Shown here in pieces: positions 1-8,899 of a DNA stretch of 64,000 nt. Numbering within the stretch: position 1 is the stretch's first letter; each line of letters opens with the position of its first letter. Origin of the DNA: an uncultured Methylophaga sp. (lineage in GTDB: Bacteria > Pseudomonadota > Gammaproteobacteria > Nitrosococcales > Methylophagaceae); NCBI GenBank assembly GCA_913055695.1, contig CAJXKF010000004.1, positions 62,001-126,000 of the forward strand. The letters run 5' to 3'. The translations under genes and the position numbers were made by a program. The notes under the pieces were generated by a model that did no database searches, was not told the origin of the DNA, and was given only the letters and a program-made list of their open reading frames with translations.

Positions 1-1340
1 TCAGCTTTGATATTGCTGTAATCAATCACGATTTCACGCCGCTTATCATTCAGGCGCAGACCGCTGGCGCTTCTGATCACTCTGGCCTGATTGGCCTGTG
101 CCGGGAGCCGGTCTGGCCAGGTTAAGCGATAGGCATAACGATATTTATGGCCTTTTCTCAAGGTGTCGGCCGGACGCCAGTAGGCAACGATATTATCGTT
201 GGTCTCATTGTCAGACGGGATCTCGACAAGTTGTAACTGCCCTTTGCCCCAGTCGCCCAGCGGTTTGACCCAGAGAGAAGGACGTTTGTGATACATCGCC
301 TCCAGATCCTGATAATGCTGGAACTGACGATGACGCTGAATCAGACCGAAGCCTTTTGGACTTTCATCAATAAAAGCGCTGATTTGTAAGGCGTCGGGAT
401 TGGTCAGGGGGCGCCAGAGTCTTTCTCCATTGCCTCTGACAACAGCAAGGCCTTCCGAGTCGTGCACAGCAGGACGGTAATCCGGTTTATCCGCGGGCTG
501 CATTTCCCCGTGCATATACATCGATGTCAGTGGGGCGATGCCGACATGTTCAAGATCCCGGCGGGGAAACAGGATGACATTGACATCCATTCTGGTGGGA
601 TCATCGGGGTAAATTCCAAAACGATAGGCTCCGGTGACGCCGGGGCTGTCGAGTAAGGCATGCACGACGATGGCTTTCTGCGCCTTGCCCGGCCGTTCTA
701 CCCAGAAGCGCCTGAATATCGGGTGTTCCTCGCCTTGTGATTCCGCCACATCGATGGCGAGACCTCGGGCAGAAAGACCGTATTGCTGGTCTTTTGACAC
801 CGCACGAAAATAACTTGCCCCCTGAAAGACCAGAAATTCATCTTTGTAATCCGGATTGTTGAGGGGGAAATGCAGACGTATACCCGCATATTTACCGATA
901 TCGGCAAGTATCCTGGTCATGGATTCACGCGGCACACTGAAAGATTCTTCAGTGAGCCCCACAGGATAAGCCATGCCGTCCTCGACGATATCGACATCAA
1001 TCAGGTGTTGATAAAGATACCCCGGCGCAAACAACTGAATCGAGAACAGGGTCGGACTGTCTCCCCAGATGGCAGCCCGTTGCTGGAAGTTGATTTTCCG
1101 ATACTCGGAATAACTGAGACTGGTGAGCGATTCAGGTGCTTTGTCCGGGGCTACAAAGGCTTTCTCCGATAAGGCTTTGGCAAGCTCGATCACAGTCTGA
1201 TGGGAGAATGGCGTGCCGGTTTGGGTATCCGTCAACCGCGGCTTGGCATGACACAGGGACAGACCCAATAGCTGCAACAGGCCTGTCGTGAATAAAGCTG
1301 CGATGATGTATCTGAAGGATGGTTGCCTGGTGTTGAACAT
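1..1340 (-). CDS. opgG: Glucan biosynthesis protein G, N-terminal part (runs off window)
   Basis: Periplasmic protein needed for making osmoregulated periplasmic glucans; the family is thought to add or shape the branches of the beta-glucan backbone. Reading leftward from an ATG at 1340 the frame stays open to base 1 (about 446 codons; the E. coli protein has 511), so the C-terminus lies outside the window. A hydrophobic signal peptide covers roughly residues 7-28 and ends near CHAK. Family segments are clear, including NGERLWRPLTNP, FGLIQRHRQFQHYQDLEA, GDWGKGQLQLVEIP and NDNIVAYWRP. There is no Tat twin-arginine signal, which favours OpgG over OpgD. By the usual gene order opgH should follow to the left, but that is not visible here. 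Confidence 0.93.
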   Translation of the reverse strand, partial: MFNTRQPSFRYIIAALFTTGLLQLLGLSLCHAKPRLTDTQTGTPFSHQTVIELAKALSEKAFVAPDKAPESLTSLSYSEYRKINFQQRAAIWGDSPTLFSIQLFAPGYLYQHLIDVDIVEDGMAYPVGLTEESFSVPRESMTRILADIGKYAGIRLHFPLNNPDYKDEFLVFQGASYFRAVSKDQQYGLSARGLAIDVAESQGEEHPIFRRFWVERPGKAQKAIVVHALLDSPGVTGAYRFGIYPDDPTRMDVNVILFPRRDLEHVGIAPLTSMYMHGEMQPADKPDYRPAVHDSEGLAVVRGNGERLWRPLTNPDALQISAFIDESPKGFGLIQRHRQFQHYQDLEAMYHKRPSLWVKPLGDWGKGQLQLVEIPSDNETNDNIVAYWRPADTLRKGHKYRYAYRLTWPDRLPAQANQARVIRSASGLRLNDKRREIVIDYSNIKA

Positions 1341-1658
1341 GAACACGTAGTTCAAGCCTCCCTGATTGGAATGAGAGTCAATCTGCCATCCTGGCGTCTC
1401 ATGACTGTAGAGAGCGGGACTAATATTTCATATCAGTAAAACATCATCAATCCGGAACAGCATGAATATCGGATTATTGTGATGTAGCCAGCATTAAAAC
1501 CCCGAGATCGCTGGGTTTTCTGACGATAGAGGCGTCAATATCGACGTCGAATCAGACGCTGAGTATGATGAAAAATTCAGAATATTCGCAACCCCTGATC
1601 ATAGGGGGGAGGCGGCGGAGGAAGCAGCCATCAGAGGCTGGGGCTGCTGCCTCAATGA
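1341..1658. other. Gene-free stretch between opgG and the DUF711 gene
   Basis: 318 bases with no convincing gene on either strand. It must hold the opgG promoter (minus strand). It contains a short AT-rich inverted repeat, AAAACCC at 1496-1502 and GGGTTTT at 1513-1519, and a longer GC-rich hairpin listed separately at 1618-1653. No promoter elements are clear enough to place. Confidence 0.4.
1618..1653 (-). terminator. Hairpin just after the DUF711 gene
   Basis: Arms 1618-1629 and 1642-1653 pair over 12 bases with one mismatch, around a 12-base loop, starting five bases beyond the stop codon of the minus-strand gene ending at 1659. There is no T-run after the stem in the direction of transcription, so it may be a 3'-end stabilising hairpin rather than an intrinsic terminator. 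Confidence 0.45.
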
Positions 1659-3032
1659 TTAGTTGACCAGGCTTTGTATTGGCGCGGGAATACGGCCACC
1701 CAAGCGGACGAAACGGTTTTCCTGGTTGCCCATGTTTACTGCCATCACCGGGCCTTCTCCCAGCAGACCCCCAAATACCACATGATCGCCGGCTTGTTTG
1801 CCTGGTGCCGGTATCAGCCGGGCTGCGGTCGTTTTCTTGTTAATGACTCCGATCGCCATCTCATCAGCAATAATCGCTGACAGCATCTCTGCCGAGGTGT
1901 CACCGGGCAGTGCGATCATATCAAGACCGACTGAGCAGACCGCGGTCATGGCCTCCAGTTTTTCCAGTGCCAGCGTGCCTTCAGCTGCAGAGCGTGCAAT
2001 GGTGAGATCTTCACACACCGGAATAAAGGCGCCGCTCAGGCCGCCGACATGGGAACTGGCGAAGGCGCCGCCTTTTTTAACGGCATCATTGAGCATGGCC
2101 AGAAATGCCGTACTGCCCGGGGCACCAATCGCTGGCAGGCCGATGGCTTCGAAGATTTCACCGACACTGTCGTTTTCATTCGGTGTCGGTGCCAGCGACA
2201 GATCGACAATACCGAAGGGTAAACCGAGGATCTGCGCAACTTCACGACCCACCAGTTCGCCGGCACGGGTAAGACGGGCTGCAGTCTGTTTAATCACATC
2301 GGCAGCACGGCTCAGATCCAGATTGTCTTCTTCGGCCATGGCCCGCTCCAGTGCTGCTTTCACTACACCGGGACCGCTGACACCGACGCTGACCACGGCA
2401 TCAGCTTCACCGATACCCAGGTAAGCACCGGCCATAAAAGGCACATCCTGCGGAATATTGGCAAAGACCACCAGTTTTGCCGCAGCGAGGCCATCATCTT
2501 CGGCAGTCAATTCTGCAGCCTGTTTAATGATTACGCCCATTCTTTTGATGGCATCCATATTGAGGCCGGCACGGGTACTGGCGACATTGACCGAGGAGCA
2601 GACCCGCTGGCTTTCGGTTAAAGCCTGAGGAATGGCATCGATCAGGGCTGTGTCACCATGGCTCATGCCTTTTTCCACCAGCGCACTGAAACCACCGACA
2701 AAATCGACACCGAGTTCAATGGCGGCTTTATCCAGCGTCAGTGCGATTTCGACCATCTGATCAGCATTAAACGGTGCGCCAACCACGCCTATCGGACTGA
2801 CCGAAATACGTTTATTGGCGACTTCAATGCCGTAGCGGCGTTCAATACGGTTGCAGGTAGCGACCAATTGACCTGCGGTGCGGGTGATTTTGTCGTAGAT
2901 CTTGCGTTTAAATGTCCCGATATCGTGACTGACACAGTCCGTTAAATTGATACCGACGGTGACGGTACGCAGGTCCAGGTTTTCCTCACGGACCATTTGC
3001 AGGGTGGAAATAATCTCTTTTGGCGTAAGCAT
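1659..3032 (-). CDS. DUF711 / UPF0210 family protein (PFL family)
   Basis: Member of the DUF711 (UPF0210, 'PFL family') proteins, 457 residues, the usual family size. The name reflects a structural link to the pyruvate formate-lyase fold; no enzyme activity is established for the family. It begins MLTPKEIISTLQMV, and contains the family-typical runs VTVGINLTDC, ISVSPIGVVGAPF and GLPAIGAPGSTAFLAM near the C-terminal half. In many genomes the gene is directly paired with an upstream ACT-domain gene, and the same pair is present here with a 23-base gap to the GcvR-like gene at 3056. Co-transcription with it, and a regulatory or amino-acid-related role, are inferences from that pairing. Confidence 0.9.
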   Translation of the reverse strand: MLTPKEIISTLQMVREENLDLRTVTVGINLTDCVSHDIGTFKRKIYDKITRTAGQLVATCNRIERRYGIEVANKRISVSPIGVVGAPFNADQMVEIALTLDKAAIELGVDFVGGFSALVEKGMSHGDTALIDAIPQALTESQRVCSSVNVASTRAGLNMDAIKRMGVIIKQAAELTAEDDGLAAAKLVVFANIPQDVPFMAGAYLGIGEADAVVSVGVSGPGVVKAALERAMAEEDNLDLSRAADVIKQTAARLTRAGELVGREVAQILGLPFGIVDLSLAPTPNENDSVGEIFEAIGLPAIGAPGSTAFLAMLNDAVKKGGAFASSHVGGLSGAFIPVCEDLTIARSAAEGTLALEKLEAMTAVCSVGLDMIALPGDTSAEMLSAIIADEMAIGVINKKTTAARLIPAPGKQAGDHVVFGGLLGEGPVMAVNMGNQENRFVRLGGRIPAPIQSLVN

Positions 3033-3055
3033 GCTGAGTCCTGGTTTAACGGCGG

Positions 3056-3622
3056 TTAGTTGAGAATATTGCTGACAGATTCGAAAATCTTGCGATGCTG
3101 AACATTGATTTCCAGTTCCAGACGAGCAGCAATGGCATCCAAAGCATCCCGCAGATCATTCATTAACGCAGCCCGGGGCACGTCGACTTCAAACACCATG
3201 AGGTTATCCATCGGGTTTTTGCCACCTTTGAAGATAGCCTGAATATTGGTGATGTTGACACCATGCCTGAATAATTCGCCGGCGATTTCAGCTACCAGCC
3301 CCTGACGGTCGGGACCAATTGCCGTGACGATATAAGGCTGGGTTTCCGGCTTATTCTGATGCCAGTCAGAAGGCCCGGCCTGCCAGGGATGAACACGGAT
3401 ATACAGGTTCATGCCCTGAGTCTGCTGCTGCAGGGACAGCTGTAAATTTTCAGCACTGTCATCATCAGCCAGATTCGCCATCAGTAAGGCACCGAATACA
3501 TTATCCAGCAGGGTCTGGCTCAGATTCTCGATATTGCCGTTATGCTGCTGAATCACGCTCGCCACCCTGGCCATAATGCCGGGCTGGTCGCTACCCAGAA
3601 CAGAAATTAAAACTTTATTCAT
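3056..3622 (-). CDS. ACT-domain protein, GcvR-like
   Basis: About 188 residues made of two ACT domains: residues about 1-75 (MNKVLISVLGSDQPGIMARV) and about 95-180 (YIVTAIGPDRQGLVAEIAGEL). ACT domains bind amino acids, and in GcvR the tandem arrangement acts as an accessory repressor of glycine cleavage genes. The frame is open back to a TTG at 3649, but the ATG at 3622 starts exactly at the conserved ACT beta-strand and has GGA about ten bases upstream, so it is the better start. It lies 23 bases before the DUF711 gene in the same direction, a common pairing. A GcvR function is not proved, since the partner gcvA is not in the window. Confidence 0.82.
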   Translation of the reverse strand: MNKVLISVLGSDQPGIMARVASVIQQHNGNIENLSQTLLDNVFGALLMANLADDDSAENLQLSLQQQTQGMNLYIRVHPWQAGPSDWHQNKPETQPYIVTAIGPDRQGLVAEIAGELFRHGVNITNIQAIFKGGKNPMDNLMVFEVDVPRAALMNDLRDALDAIAARLELEINVQHRKIFESVSNILN

Positions 3623-3693
3623 TGTGATATTCCAGAACTCAGAGCTCAATTAATCAGGCAGTAGCGGTGAATGAACGGCGCTCTACAGGCAGT

Positions 3694-3852
3694 TCAGCGT
3701 TTGGCAATAATCCAGACGGCATGGACGATGCCCGGGATGTAACCCAGCAGCGTCAGCAGAATATTGAGCCAGAAAGCCCCTCCCAGCCCGACTTGCAGAA
3801 ACACACCGAGCGGTGGCAACAAGATAGCAATAAGAACACGGATAAAATCCAT
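3694..3852 (-). CDS. Pmp3/YqaE-family small membrane protein
   Basis: A 52-residue protein, MDFIRVLIAILLPPLGVFLQ at its start, then GLGGAFWLNILLTLLGYIPG and a short basic end (AKR). These are the hallmarks of the Pmp3/YqaE family: two transmembrane helices with a PPLGVFLQ turn and the GYIPGIVHA motif. Family members affect membrane potential or stress tolerance. The ATG at 3852 has a good ribosome site (AAGGGAG about seven bases upstream). It lies between the ACT-domain gene and the DUF4112 gene, all on the minus strand. An overlapping plus-strand frame at 3667-3924 is a shadow of this gene. Confidence 0.88.
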   Translation of the reverse strand: MDFIRVLIAILLPPLGVFLQVGLGGAFWLNILLTLLGYIPGIVHAVWIIAKR

Positions 3853-3874
3853 CAGAATCTCCCTTTGAGTTATC

Positions 3875-4333
3875 TTAGTAGGCTTGGATACGTGACCATA
3901 ACAGACCGATCAGCCAGCCTGTAAACATCACGATCAGAACCAGAACAATCACCATAACGAAAATAAACAGCGTATTTTCGAGCACAGACCGGCGCTTGGT
4001 TTGTTGAGGTGACTGTTCATAATGGGCCAGCAATTCACTGTTTTTCTGATTGGCTTTCCAGACAAAATCAAACAAATCGCCGACCAGTGGCAGGCTGCCG
4101 AGACCGGTATCAATCAACACATTAATCACCATTCTCAACAACACCGAACGCGGTAGCCCGAGTTGATTGGCTTTGATGACAATCAGCGATGCCAACAGGC
4201 CGCTGAGAAAATCGCCCAGCCCCGGAATGAGACCGATAAAGCCATCGAGTCCAATACGGTAGCCGCCCGGTAGCGGAATACTGTTATCCAGTAACCAGCT
4301 CAGTTTTTCATGAAAACGTCTTCTTTTCGTCAT
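3875..4333 (-). CDS. DUF4112 membrane protein
   Basis: 152 residues with the DUF4112 pattern: an N-terminal amphipathic part with IPLPGGYRIGLDGFIGLIPG, a first hydrophobic segment (about residues 35-55), the region INVLIDTGLGSLPLVGDLFD, and a C-terminal membrane helix (about residues 122-146). Function of the family is unknown. Its ATG overlaps the end of rluD by four bases (4330-4333), so the two are very probably co-transcribed and translationally coupled. Confidence 0.88.
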   Translation of the reverse strand: MTKRRRFHEKLSWLLDNSIPLPGGYRIGLDGFIGLIPGLGDFLSGLLASLIVIKANQLGLPRSVLLRMVINVLIDTGLGSLPLVGDLFDFVWKANQKNSELLAHYEQSPQQTKRRSVLENTLFIFVMVIVLVLIVMFTGWLIGLLWSRIQAY

Positions 4334-5295
4334 TCCTCTTCCCGTGCAGCATCTTCTGCCAGCTCGGCCAGGATCTGCTGCATATCTTGCGGTAAGTCCA
4401 CCTGCCAGCTGACTTCTTCACCGGTAGATGGATGTTTGAAGCCTAACACACCGGCATGTAAAGCCTGGCGACGAAAGCCCTGAACCGATTCACGGCATTT
4501 TTCCGACATGCCTTTGGGGATCTTGAAACGGCCGCCATAGACCGGATCGCCGAGTAAAGGGTGGCGAATATGCGCCATATGTACCCGGATCTGGTGGGTA
4601 CGTCCGGTTTCCAGTTTGCAGCGTATATAGGTATGGGCGCGGAAACGTTGCTCGACCCGGTAATGGGTTACGGCTGGCTTGCCACCCTGGCTGATAGCCA
4701 TACGTTTTCGATCGATATGATGGCGACCGATGGGCTCATCCACGGTACCGCCAGCGGTCATGACGCCGACGGCAATCGCCTGATATTCCCTTATCACGGT
4801 GCGCGCCTGCAACTGCGACACCAGCGAGTTATGAGCCTGCAGGGTTTTTGCCACCATCAGTAAACCGGTGGTGGCTTTGTCGATGCGATGCACGATGCCG
4901 GCACGGGGAATATTGGCCAGTTGCGGTGCATGGGCGAGCAGGGCATTAACCAGCGTGCCCTGCTGATTTCCGGCGCCAGGATGGACTACCATGCCCGCCG
5001 GTTTGTTGAGAATAATGACATCGTCATCTTCGTAGACAATATCCAGTGAGATAGCTTCAGCCTGCCAGCTGTCGTCCTGTTTTTCCAGAATGGTCTTGAT
5101 AATGACCTGCTCACCGCCGGAGACGCTGTCGCGAGGACGAAGCTGATTGTCATCGACACTGACATCACCGGCTTTGATCCACTTTGTCAGCTGACCGCGG
5201 GAGAACTCGGGAAACATTCTGGCGAGGGCCTGATCCAGGCGCATGCCATTGAGTTCTTCGGGGATAACATCATCAAGTTGAATTTTTTCTGACAT
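4330..5295 (-). CDS. rluD: 23S rRNA pseudouridine synthase RluD
   Basis: Makes the pseudouridines at positions 1911, 1915 and 1917 of helix 69 in 23S rRNA. The 321-residue protein has an N-terminal S4 RNA-binding domain (about residues 5-70, RLDQALARMFPEFSRGQLTK) and an RluA-type catalytic domain with the catalytic-aspartate motif GIVHRIDKATTGLL and later LETGRTHQIRVHMAH. The frame is open to a TTG at 5337; the ATG at 5295 (MSEKIQLDDVIPEE) best fits the family N-terminus, although neither it nor the intermediate ATG at 5316 has a strong ribosome site. The neighbour often linked to rluD, bamD, is not next to it; the cytochrome at 5381 is divergent. Confidence 0.95.
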   Translation of the reverse strand: MSEKIQLDDVIPEELNGMRLDQALARMFPEFSRGQLTKWIKAGDVSVDDNQLRPRDSVSGGEQVIIKTILEKQDDSWQAEAISLDIVYEDDDVIILNKPAGMVVHPGAGNQQGTLVNALLAHAPQLANIPRAGIVHRIDKATTGLLMVAKTLQAHNSLVSQLQARTVIREYQAIAVGVMTAGGTVDEPIGRHHIDRKRMAISQGGKPAVTHYRVEQRFRAHTYIRCKLETGRTHQIRVHMAHIRHPLLGDPVYGGRFKIPKGMSEKCRESVQGFRRQALHAGVLGFKHPSTGEEVSWQVDLPQDMQQILAELAEDAAREEE

Positions 5296-5380
5296 AGTTG
5301 AAGGGCAAGCAGCCATTAGCAGGTGATTAAATCGCAATTATAACGTAGGCTAAGCTTAGAGTTTTAATTAGGAGAGCAGG

Positions 5381-5677
5381 ATGTCGTTTTCCCGGCTGGC
5401 ACTGGCTTCATTTTTACTGCTTGGCTGTATCAATCTGCAGGCGGAAGGACGCAATGCCGCACTGCTGGCATCGAGCTGCGCTGCCTGTCACGGCACTAAG
5501 GGCCACAGTGTCGGCGGCACACCCAGTTTGGCCGGTCTGGACCGGCTCTATTTCATTGAACAGATGCGGCTGTTTCAAACAGGTGAGCGACCTGCCACGG
5601 TCATGATGCAACATGCCCTTGGTTACAGCGAAGAAGAAATTCGTTTAATGGCAGATTATTTCGCTGCGCAGAAATAA
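5381..5677 (+). CDS. Periplasmic monoheme cytochrome c, FccA-like
   Basis: 98-residue exported cytochrome. An N-terminal signal peptide (about residues 1-21) is followed by one heme site, Cys33-Ala-Ala-Cys36-His37. The motifs GTPSLAGLDRLYFIEQM, GERPATVM (Met75 or Met76 is the likely sixth iron ligand) and GYSEEEIRLMADYFAAQK match monoheme cytochrome subunits that pair with flavocytochrome c sulfide dehydrogenase flavoproteins. LLLGC near residue 16 could also be read as a lipobox, but cleavage near Ala21 looks at least as good. No flavoprotein gene is adjacent; the FccB gene lies 24 kb away at 29533. Ribosome site AGGAGAG lies upstream of the ATG. Assigning it as the FccA partner is inference. 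Confidence 0.8.
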   Translation: MSFSRLALASFLLLGCINLQAEGRNAALLASSCAACHGTKGHSVGGTPSLAGLDRLYFIEQMRLFQTGERPATVMMQHALGYSEEEIRLMADYFAAQK

Positions 5678-5825
5678 GCTTAACAGCAGATTTCAGGATG
5701 AGGCTGTGGTGATGAAATCCGCTTTATCCTGAACTGTAGCGGACCATTCAAGTAGCCACACTGGCTGTAAAAAGCATGCCGATATTCAATGTCATTTATC
5801 TGCGTCCTCTGTAGATAAAAGGATC

Positions 5826-6644
5826 TCAGCGAGGCTGGCACTGCTTACAGTAGTATGTCGCCCGCTGGGCCTGACGGATGCAGATAATCGGTTGTGCACA
5901 GTGCAGACAGGGCTGATCCTGACGTCCGTAAACATGCAGCTCCTGGGTGAAATAGCCGGGGTTGCCATCACTTTTACGAAAGTCACGCAGCGTGGTGCCG
6001 CCAGCCAGTAAGGCTTTCTCCAACACCAGCTTGATGGCCTCCACCAGTTTCTGCATTTTGGCTTTACTGATTTTGCTCGCCGCCCTGGCTGGGTGAATAC
6101 CGGCCAGAAACAAAGCTTCATTGGCATAGATATTACCGACCCCGACCACGATTTCGCCGTTCATAATGAAGCTTTTGATATTGCTGCTGCGGCCTCTGGC
6201 GCGCTGGTAAAGATAATCGCCGTCAAATTCATCAGACAAGGGTTCCGGTCCCAGATGGTTTATCAGGGGATGTTGATCGGTATTGTCCTCAGACCAGAGC
6301 ACGGCGCCGAAACGTCTCGGATCGGTAAAGCGCAATACTTTGCCGTTACTGAAATAGATGTCGACATGATCATGTTTGGCGATGTTGGCGTCGTTATCGA
6401 GAATCCGGAGCCGGCCGGACATACCCAGATGAATTATCAATGTACCGCTGTCGCATTGCAGTAGCAGATATTTGGCCCGACGTGAGACCTGATGCACCTT
6501 TTGTTGTTTTACCAGGCTTTCCAGACCGTCTGGCACCGGCCAGCGCAGGCCACGATGACGCACCGTCATTTTGTTGATGGTCTCACCCTCGACAAAGGGC
6601 TGGATACCACGGCGTGTGGTTTCAACTTCGGGTAATTCAGGCAT
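5826..6644 (-). CDS. mutM: Formamidopyrimidine-DNA glycosylase
   Basis: Base-excision repair enzyme that removes 8-oxoguanine and ring-opened purines. 272 residues, normal length. The N-terminus MPELPEVETTRRGI supplies the catalytic Pro2 and Glu3; the middle has NHLGPEPLSDEFD and the helix-two-turn-helix segment VGVGNIYANEALF; the C-terminus is an intact zinc finger, CLHC then CKQC sixteen residues later. The gene begins three bases after the stop of the DUF4340 gene, so it looks like the last gene of the ABC-exporter operon running from 10574 to 5826. Confidence 0.97.
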   Translation of the reverse strand: MPELPEVETTRRGIQPFVEGETINKMTVRHRGLRWPVPDGLESLVKQQKVHQVSRRAKYLLLQCDSGTLIIHLGMSGRLRILDNDANIAKHDHVDIYFSNGKVLRFTDPRRFGAVLWSEDNTDQHPLINHLGPEPLSDEFDGDYLYQRARGRSSNIKSFIMNGEIVVGVGNIYANEALFLAGIHPARAASKISKAKMQKLVEAIKLVLEKALLAGGTTLRDFRKSDGNPGYFTQELHVYGRQDQPCLHCAQPIICIRQAQRATYYCKQCQPR

Positions 6645-6647
6645 GCG

Positions 6648-7535
6648 CTATTGTGTCGCTGGAGTAGGCAGTAACTGGCTTTGCATCGCCAGCGGGAAAT
6701 CATATTGCAGACGCAGGGCAGGATTAATCAGTTGCAGCGTCTGTCCGCTTTGACGCATCAACAGTTGAATCGGTTGTGCCTTACCAGCAAGCCAGAGCTC
6801 GATTTGCGGCTCTGCCAGGTTGCGGTGCTGTGCGTCATCCAGATAGCGTACCTGCATGGCATAGGCGTGCTGCCAGCTATCAGCCAGGGCCTTCATCGTA
6901 TCAGCGCTGAATTGACTATTATCGCTGTGCCATTGACCGTCCTGCAGTGAAAAACTGACTTTGCTGTCCTTAGCTGCTGATAGTGGCACGGTCAGTCGGG
7001 TCAGCTGGCTGTTTTCAGGAATCAGTCGGTTATCAACAAAACTGCCGGCAGAGGCGGTCAGAAGCGGCGTGACATCATCCTGTACCAGGAAAATCATGCC
7101 CTGATGCAGCACATATCGGTTCTCGCTGATGGATTCGACGCCGCCAAAAGCAAACCGCTCATTGTTCATGCTAAGGATAACGTCCGGTTGGCCGAGCCCG
7201 AACTGATTGAGCGCTGCCTGATCCATCGGCTGAAATTTGCCATGGACAGGGGCTTTGAGCAGGCTTAGCAGCAGGTTGATGCGAGTGGGATTGGCGCGGG
7301 CATTAAACGGTTCAGTCAGCACCCATTGGTTTTGTTGGCGCTCAAGCCGCAGATTGACCTTGCCATCGCGTTCTATCTGAATCAACTCGACCACTTCGGT
7401 GGCTAGTGTAGACAGTGTGGGCGATTGCTGCGGGGCAGGTTGTTCGCGCTGCGACAGCCATAGCAAAGCAATGACAATTGCCAGTAAAACCAGATTGGTC
7501 AGATAGCTGCTTTTCATCGGCGTCGTCTCCGCCAC
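6648..7535 (-). CDS. DUF4340 protein of a Gld-type ABC system
   Basis: 295 residues: one N-terminal membrane anchor (about residues 8-24, YLTNLVLLAIVIALLWLS) and a long, probably periplasmic, beta-rich part with the DUF4340 pattern (VVELIQIERDGKVNLRLERQ, WVLTEPFNARAN, LNQFGLGQPDVILSMNN). DUF4340 genes regularly follow a GldG-like gene in bacterial ABC clusters of this kind. The start overlaps the end of the GldG-like gene by 22 bases and the stop is three bases before mutM. The transported substrate is unknown. Confidence 0.85.
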   Translation of the reverse strand: MAETTPMKSSYLTNLVLLAIVIALLWLSQREQPAPQQSPTLSTLATEVVELIQIERDGKVNLRLERQQNQWVLTEPFNARANPTRINLLLSLLKAPVHGKFQPMDQAALNQFGLGQPDVILSMNNERFAFGGVESISENRYVLHQGMIFLVQDDVTPLLTASAGSFVDNRLIPENSQLTRLTVPLSAAKDSKVSFSLQDGQWHSDNSQFSADTMKALADSWQHAYAMQVRYLDDAQHRNLAEPQIELWLAGKAQPIQLLMRQSGQTLQLINPALRLQYDFPLAMQSQLLPTPATQ

Positions 7536-8887
7536 CAGATACCCAGGCCGGTTGCCAGTAACACTAATGGTATCACCAGCAGGAAGCCGAAACCGATAAT
7601 TATTGTCTGGGTCCGGCTTAATTCAAGCTGGGTGCCGACACTGGTTTTTACCGGAATCTCGATCAGCTTGTCATCAGCTGCCAGCCAGTTGGCCAGCGCC
7701 ATCGCCAGATCCAGGTTGGCAGCATTGCCGATATAGGCATTAGTGGCAAAATCGCTGTCACCAATGACCGCTATCCGCTGTTGTTTTTCGCCACCGGCCA
7801 ACTGACGGCTAAGTATATATCCCATAGTCAACGGTCCAGATACATCAGCACCGGCATCATAAGCTTGCGAACTCAGATTACTCTGATTGATGGGGGTTGT
7901 TTCCACCCAGGCACCGGGCTGGCTGCTCAGCAGATTGAGTATGTTCCACTCCTGATTCTGCTTGAGCTGTTCCGTTTTTTGAATGGCAACAGCATCGGCA
8001 AGCAGGGAAACGCTGGCAACAGCCTGCCCAATCGGATGATTGGCGTAGTCACTGATGAGTACAAAACGTGGATCTTCAAGGCCCAGGCTGACGGAGGTCG
8101 GATCCAGGACCGTGCCGGGAATAAACTCAATTCCCAGCATTTCACTCAGCGCCGACAATGACTGACTGGGTTCCGGATCGCTTAGCCACAGCAGGTTGCC
8201 TCCGTTCTTGAGGTAATCTTTGACCAGTTCGACTTCGCCTGGCAGCCAGTCCTGAGTCGGACTGGCGATAACCAGGGCAGCGGTGTTGGCGGGTATCTGC
8301 GGCGTATTGACCAGATTCTGTGCCTGTAATTTAAATCCCTGATTTTCCAGCTGCCGGGCCCAGGTGACGAAACTGAAATTATTTTTTTCAAACAGGCTGC
8401 GCTCGCCGTGCCCTTCGATAAATACCAGCCACTGCTGTTGCTGACGTGACACGCTGATCAGCGCATTGGTCAGCGACTGCTCGGATAAATCCAGCACGTG
8501 TTGCGACTGTTCGCCGCGGCTGACCACCATCTCGCCCTGCTGCTGGATATTCATTTCCCGCACCAGGTCCGGCGAAAAATTCGGGTCGACATAACTCACT
8601 TCGAGCTTGTCCGTGTGCCGCTGATAACGTTTGATCAAATCGACCACGGCTCGGCGATATTCATATTCGGGGCTGACAAAAACCTGAATCCGGATTGGCT
8701 CCTGCAGACCGTTGAGTAGCTGCAGGCTGCTATCGGACAGGGTATGGCGGGCATTGGCTGTCCAGTCGAATTGCCGGTTGTGATCAATAGAAAATGTAGC
8801 CAGCAAAATAATCACAGTGATCAGCAACAGATAGAACAGGACCTGTTGCAGACGGAATAAGCGTTGTGTGCGTCGGGTGATTTTCAT
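7514..8887 (-). CDS. GldG-like ABC transporter auxiliary component
   Basis: 457 residues of the GldG / ABC-type uncharacterised transport family. One transmembrane helix near residues 14-30, a large extracytoplasmic region with the GldG-like part (RIQVFVSPEYEYRRAVVDLIKRYQ, VSYVDPNFSPDLVREMNIQQ, VFIEGHGERSLF) and a C-terminal helix (about residues 430-450) followed by a basic tail WWRRRRR. In gliding Bacteroidetes the homologous GldA-GldF-GldG set is an ABC transporter required for motility; in proteobacteria the role is not known. It lies 12 bases from the permease gene and overlaps the DUF4340 gene. Confidence 0.85.
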   Translation of the reverse strand: MKITRRTQRLFRLQQVLFYLLLITVIILLATFSIDHNRQFDWTANARHTLSDSSLQLLNGLQEPIRIQVFVSPEYEYRRAVVDLIKRYQRHTDKLEVSYVDPNFSPDLVREMNIQQQGEMVVSRGEQSQHVLDLSEQSLTNALISVSRQQQQWLVFIEGHGERSLFEKNNFSFVTWARQLENQGFKLQAQNLVNTPQIPANTAALVIASPTQDWLPGEVELVKDYLKNGGNLLWLSDPEPSQSLSALSEMLGIEFIPGTVLDPTSVSLGLEDPRFVLISDYANHPIGQAVASVSLLADAVAIQKTEQLKQNQEWNILNLLSSQPGAWVETTPINQSNLSSQAYDAGADVSGPLTMGYILSRQLAGGEKQQRIAVIGDSDFATNAYIGNAANLDLAMALANWLAADDKLIEIPVKTSVGTQLELSRTQTIIIGFGFLLVIPLVLLATGLGIWWRRRRR

Positions 8888-8899
8888 AATCAGTTTGCG

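Noticed and set aside
1798-2424. Plus-strand 208-codon frame opposite the DUF711 gene
   Set aside because: It is an antisense shadow of a clearly conserved gene, with a biased Ser/Ala/Pro composition and no family match.
3667-3924. Plus-strand 85-codon frame
   Set aside because: Antisense to the Pmp3 gene, which has a full family match and a ribosome site.
5692-5733. Inverted repeat TTCAGGAT/ATCCTGAA after the cytochrome gene
   Set aside because: 8-bp arms with a 26-base loop and no T-run; too weak to call a terminator.
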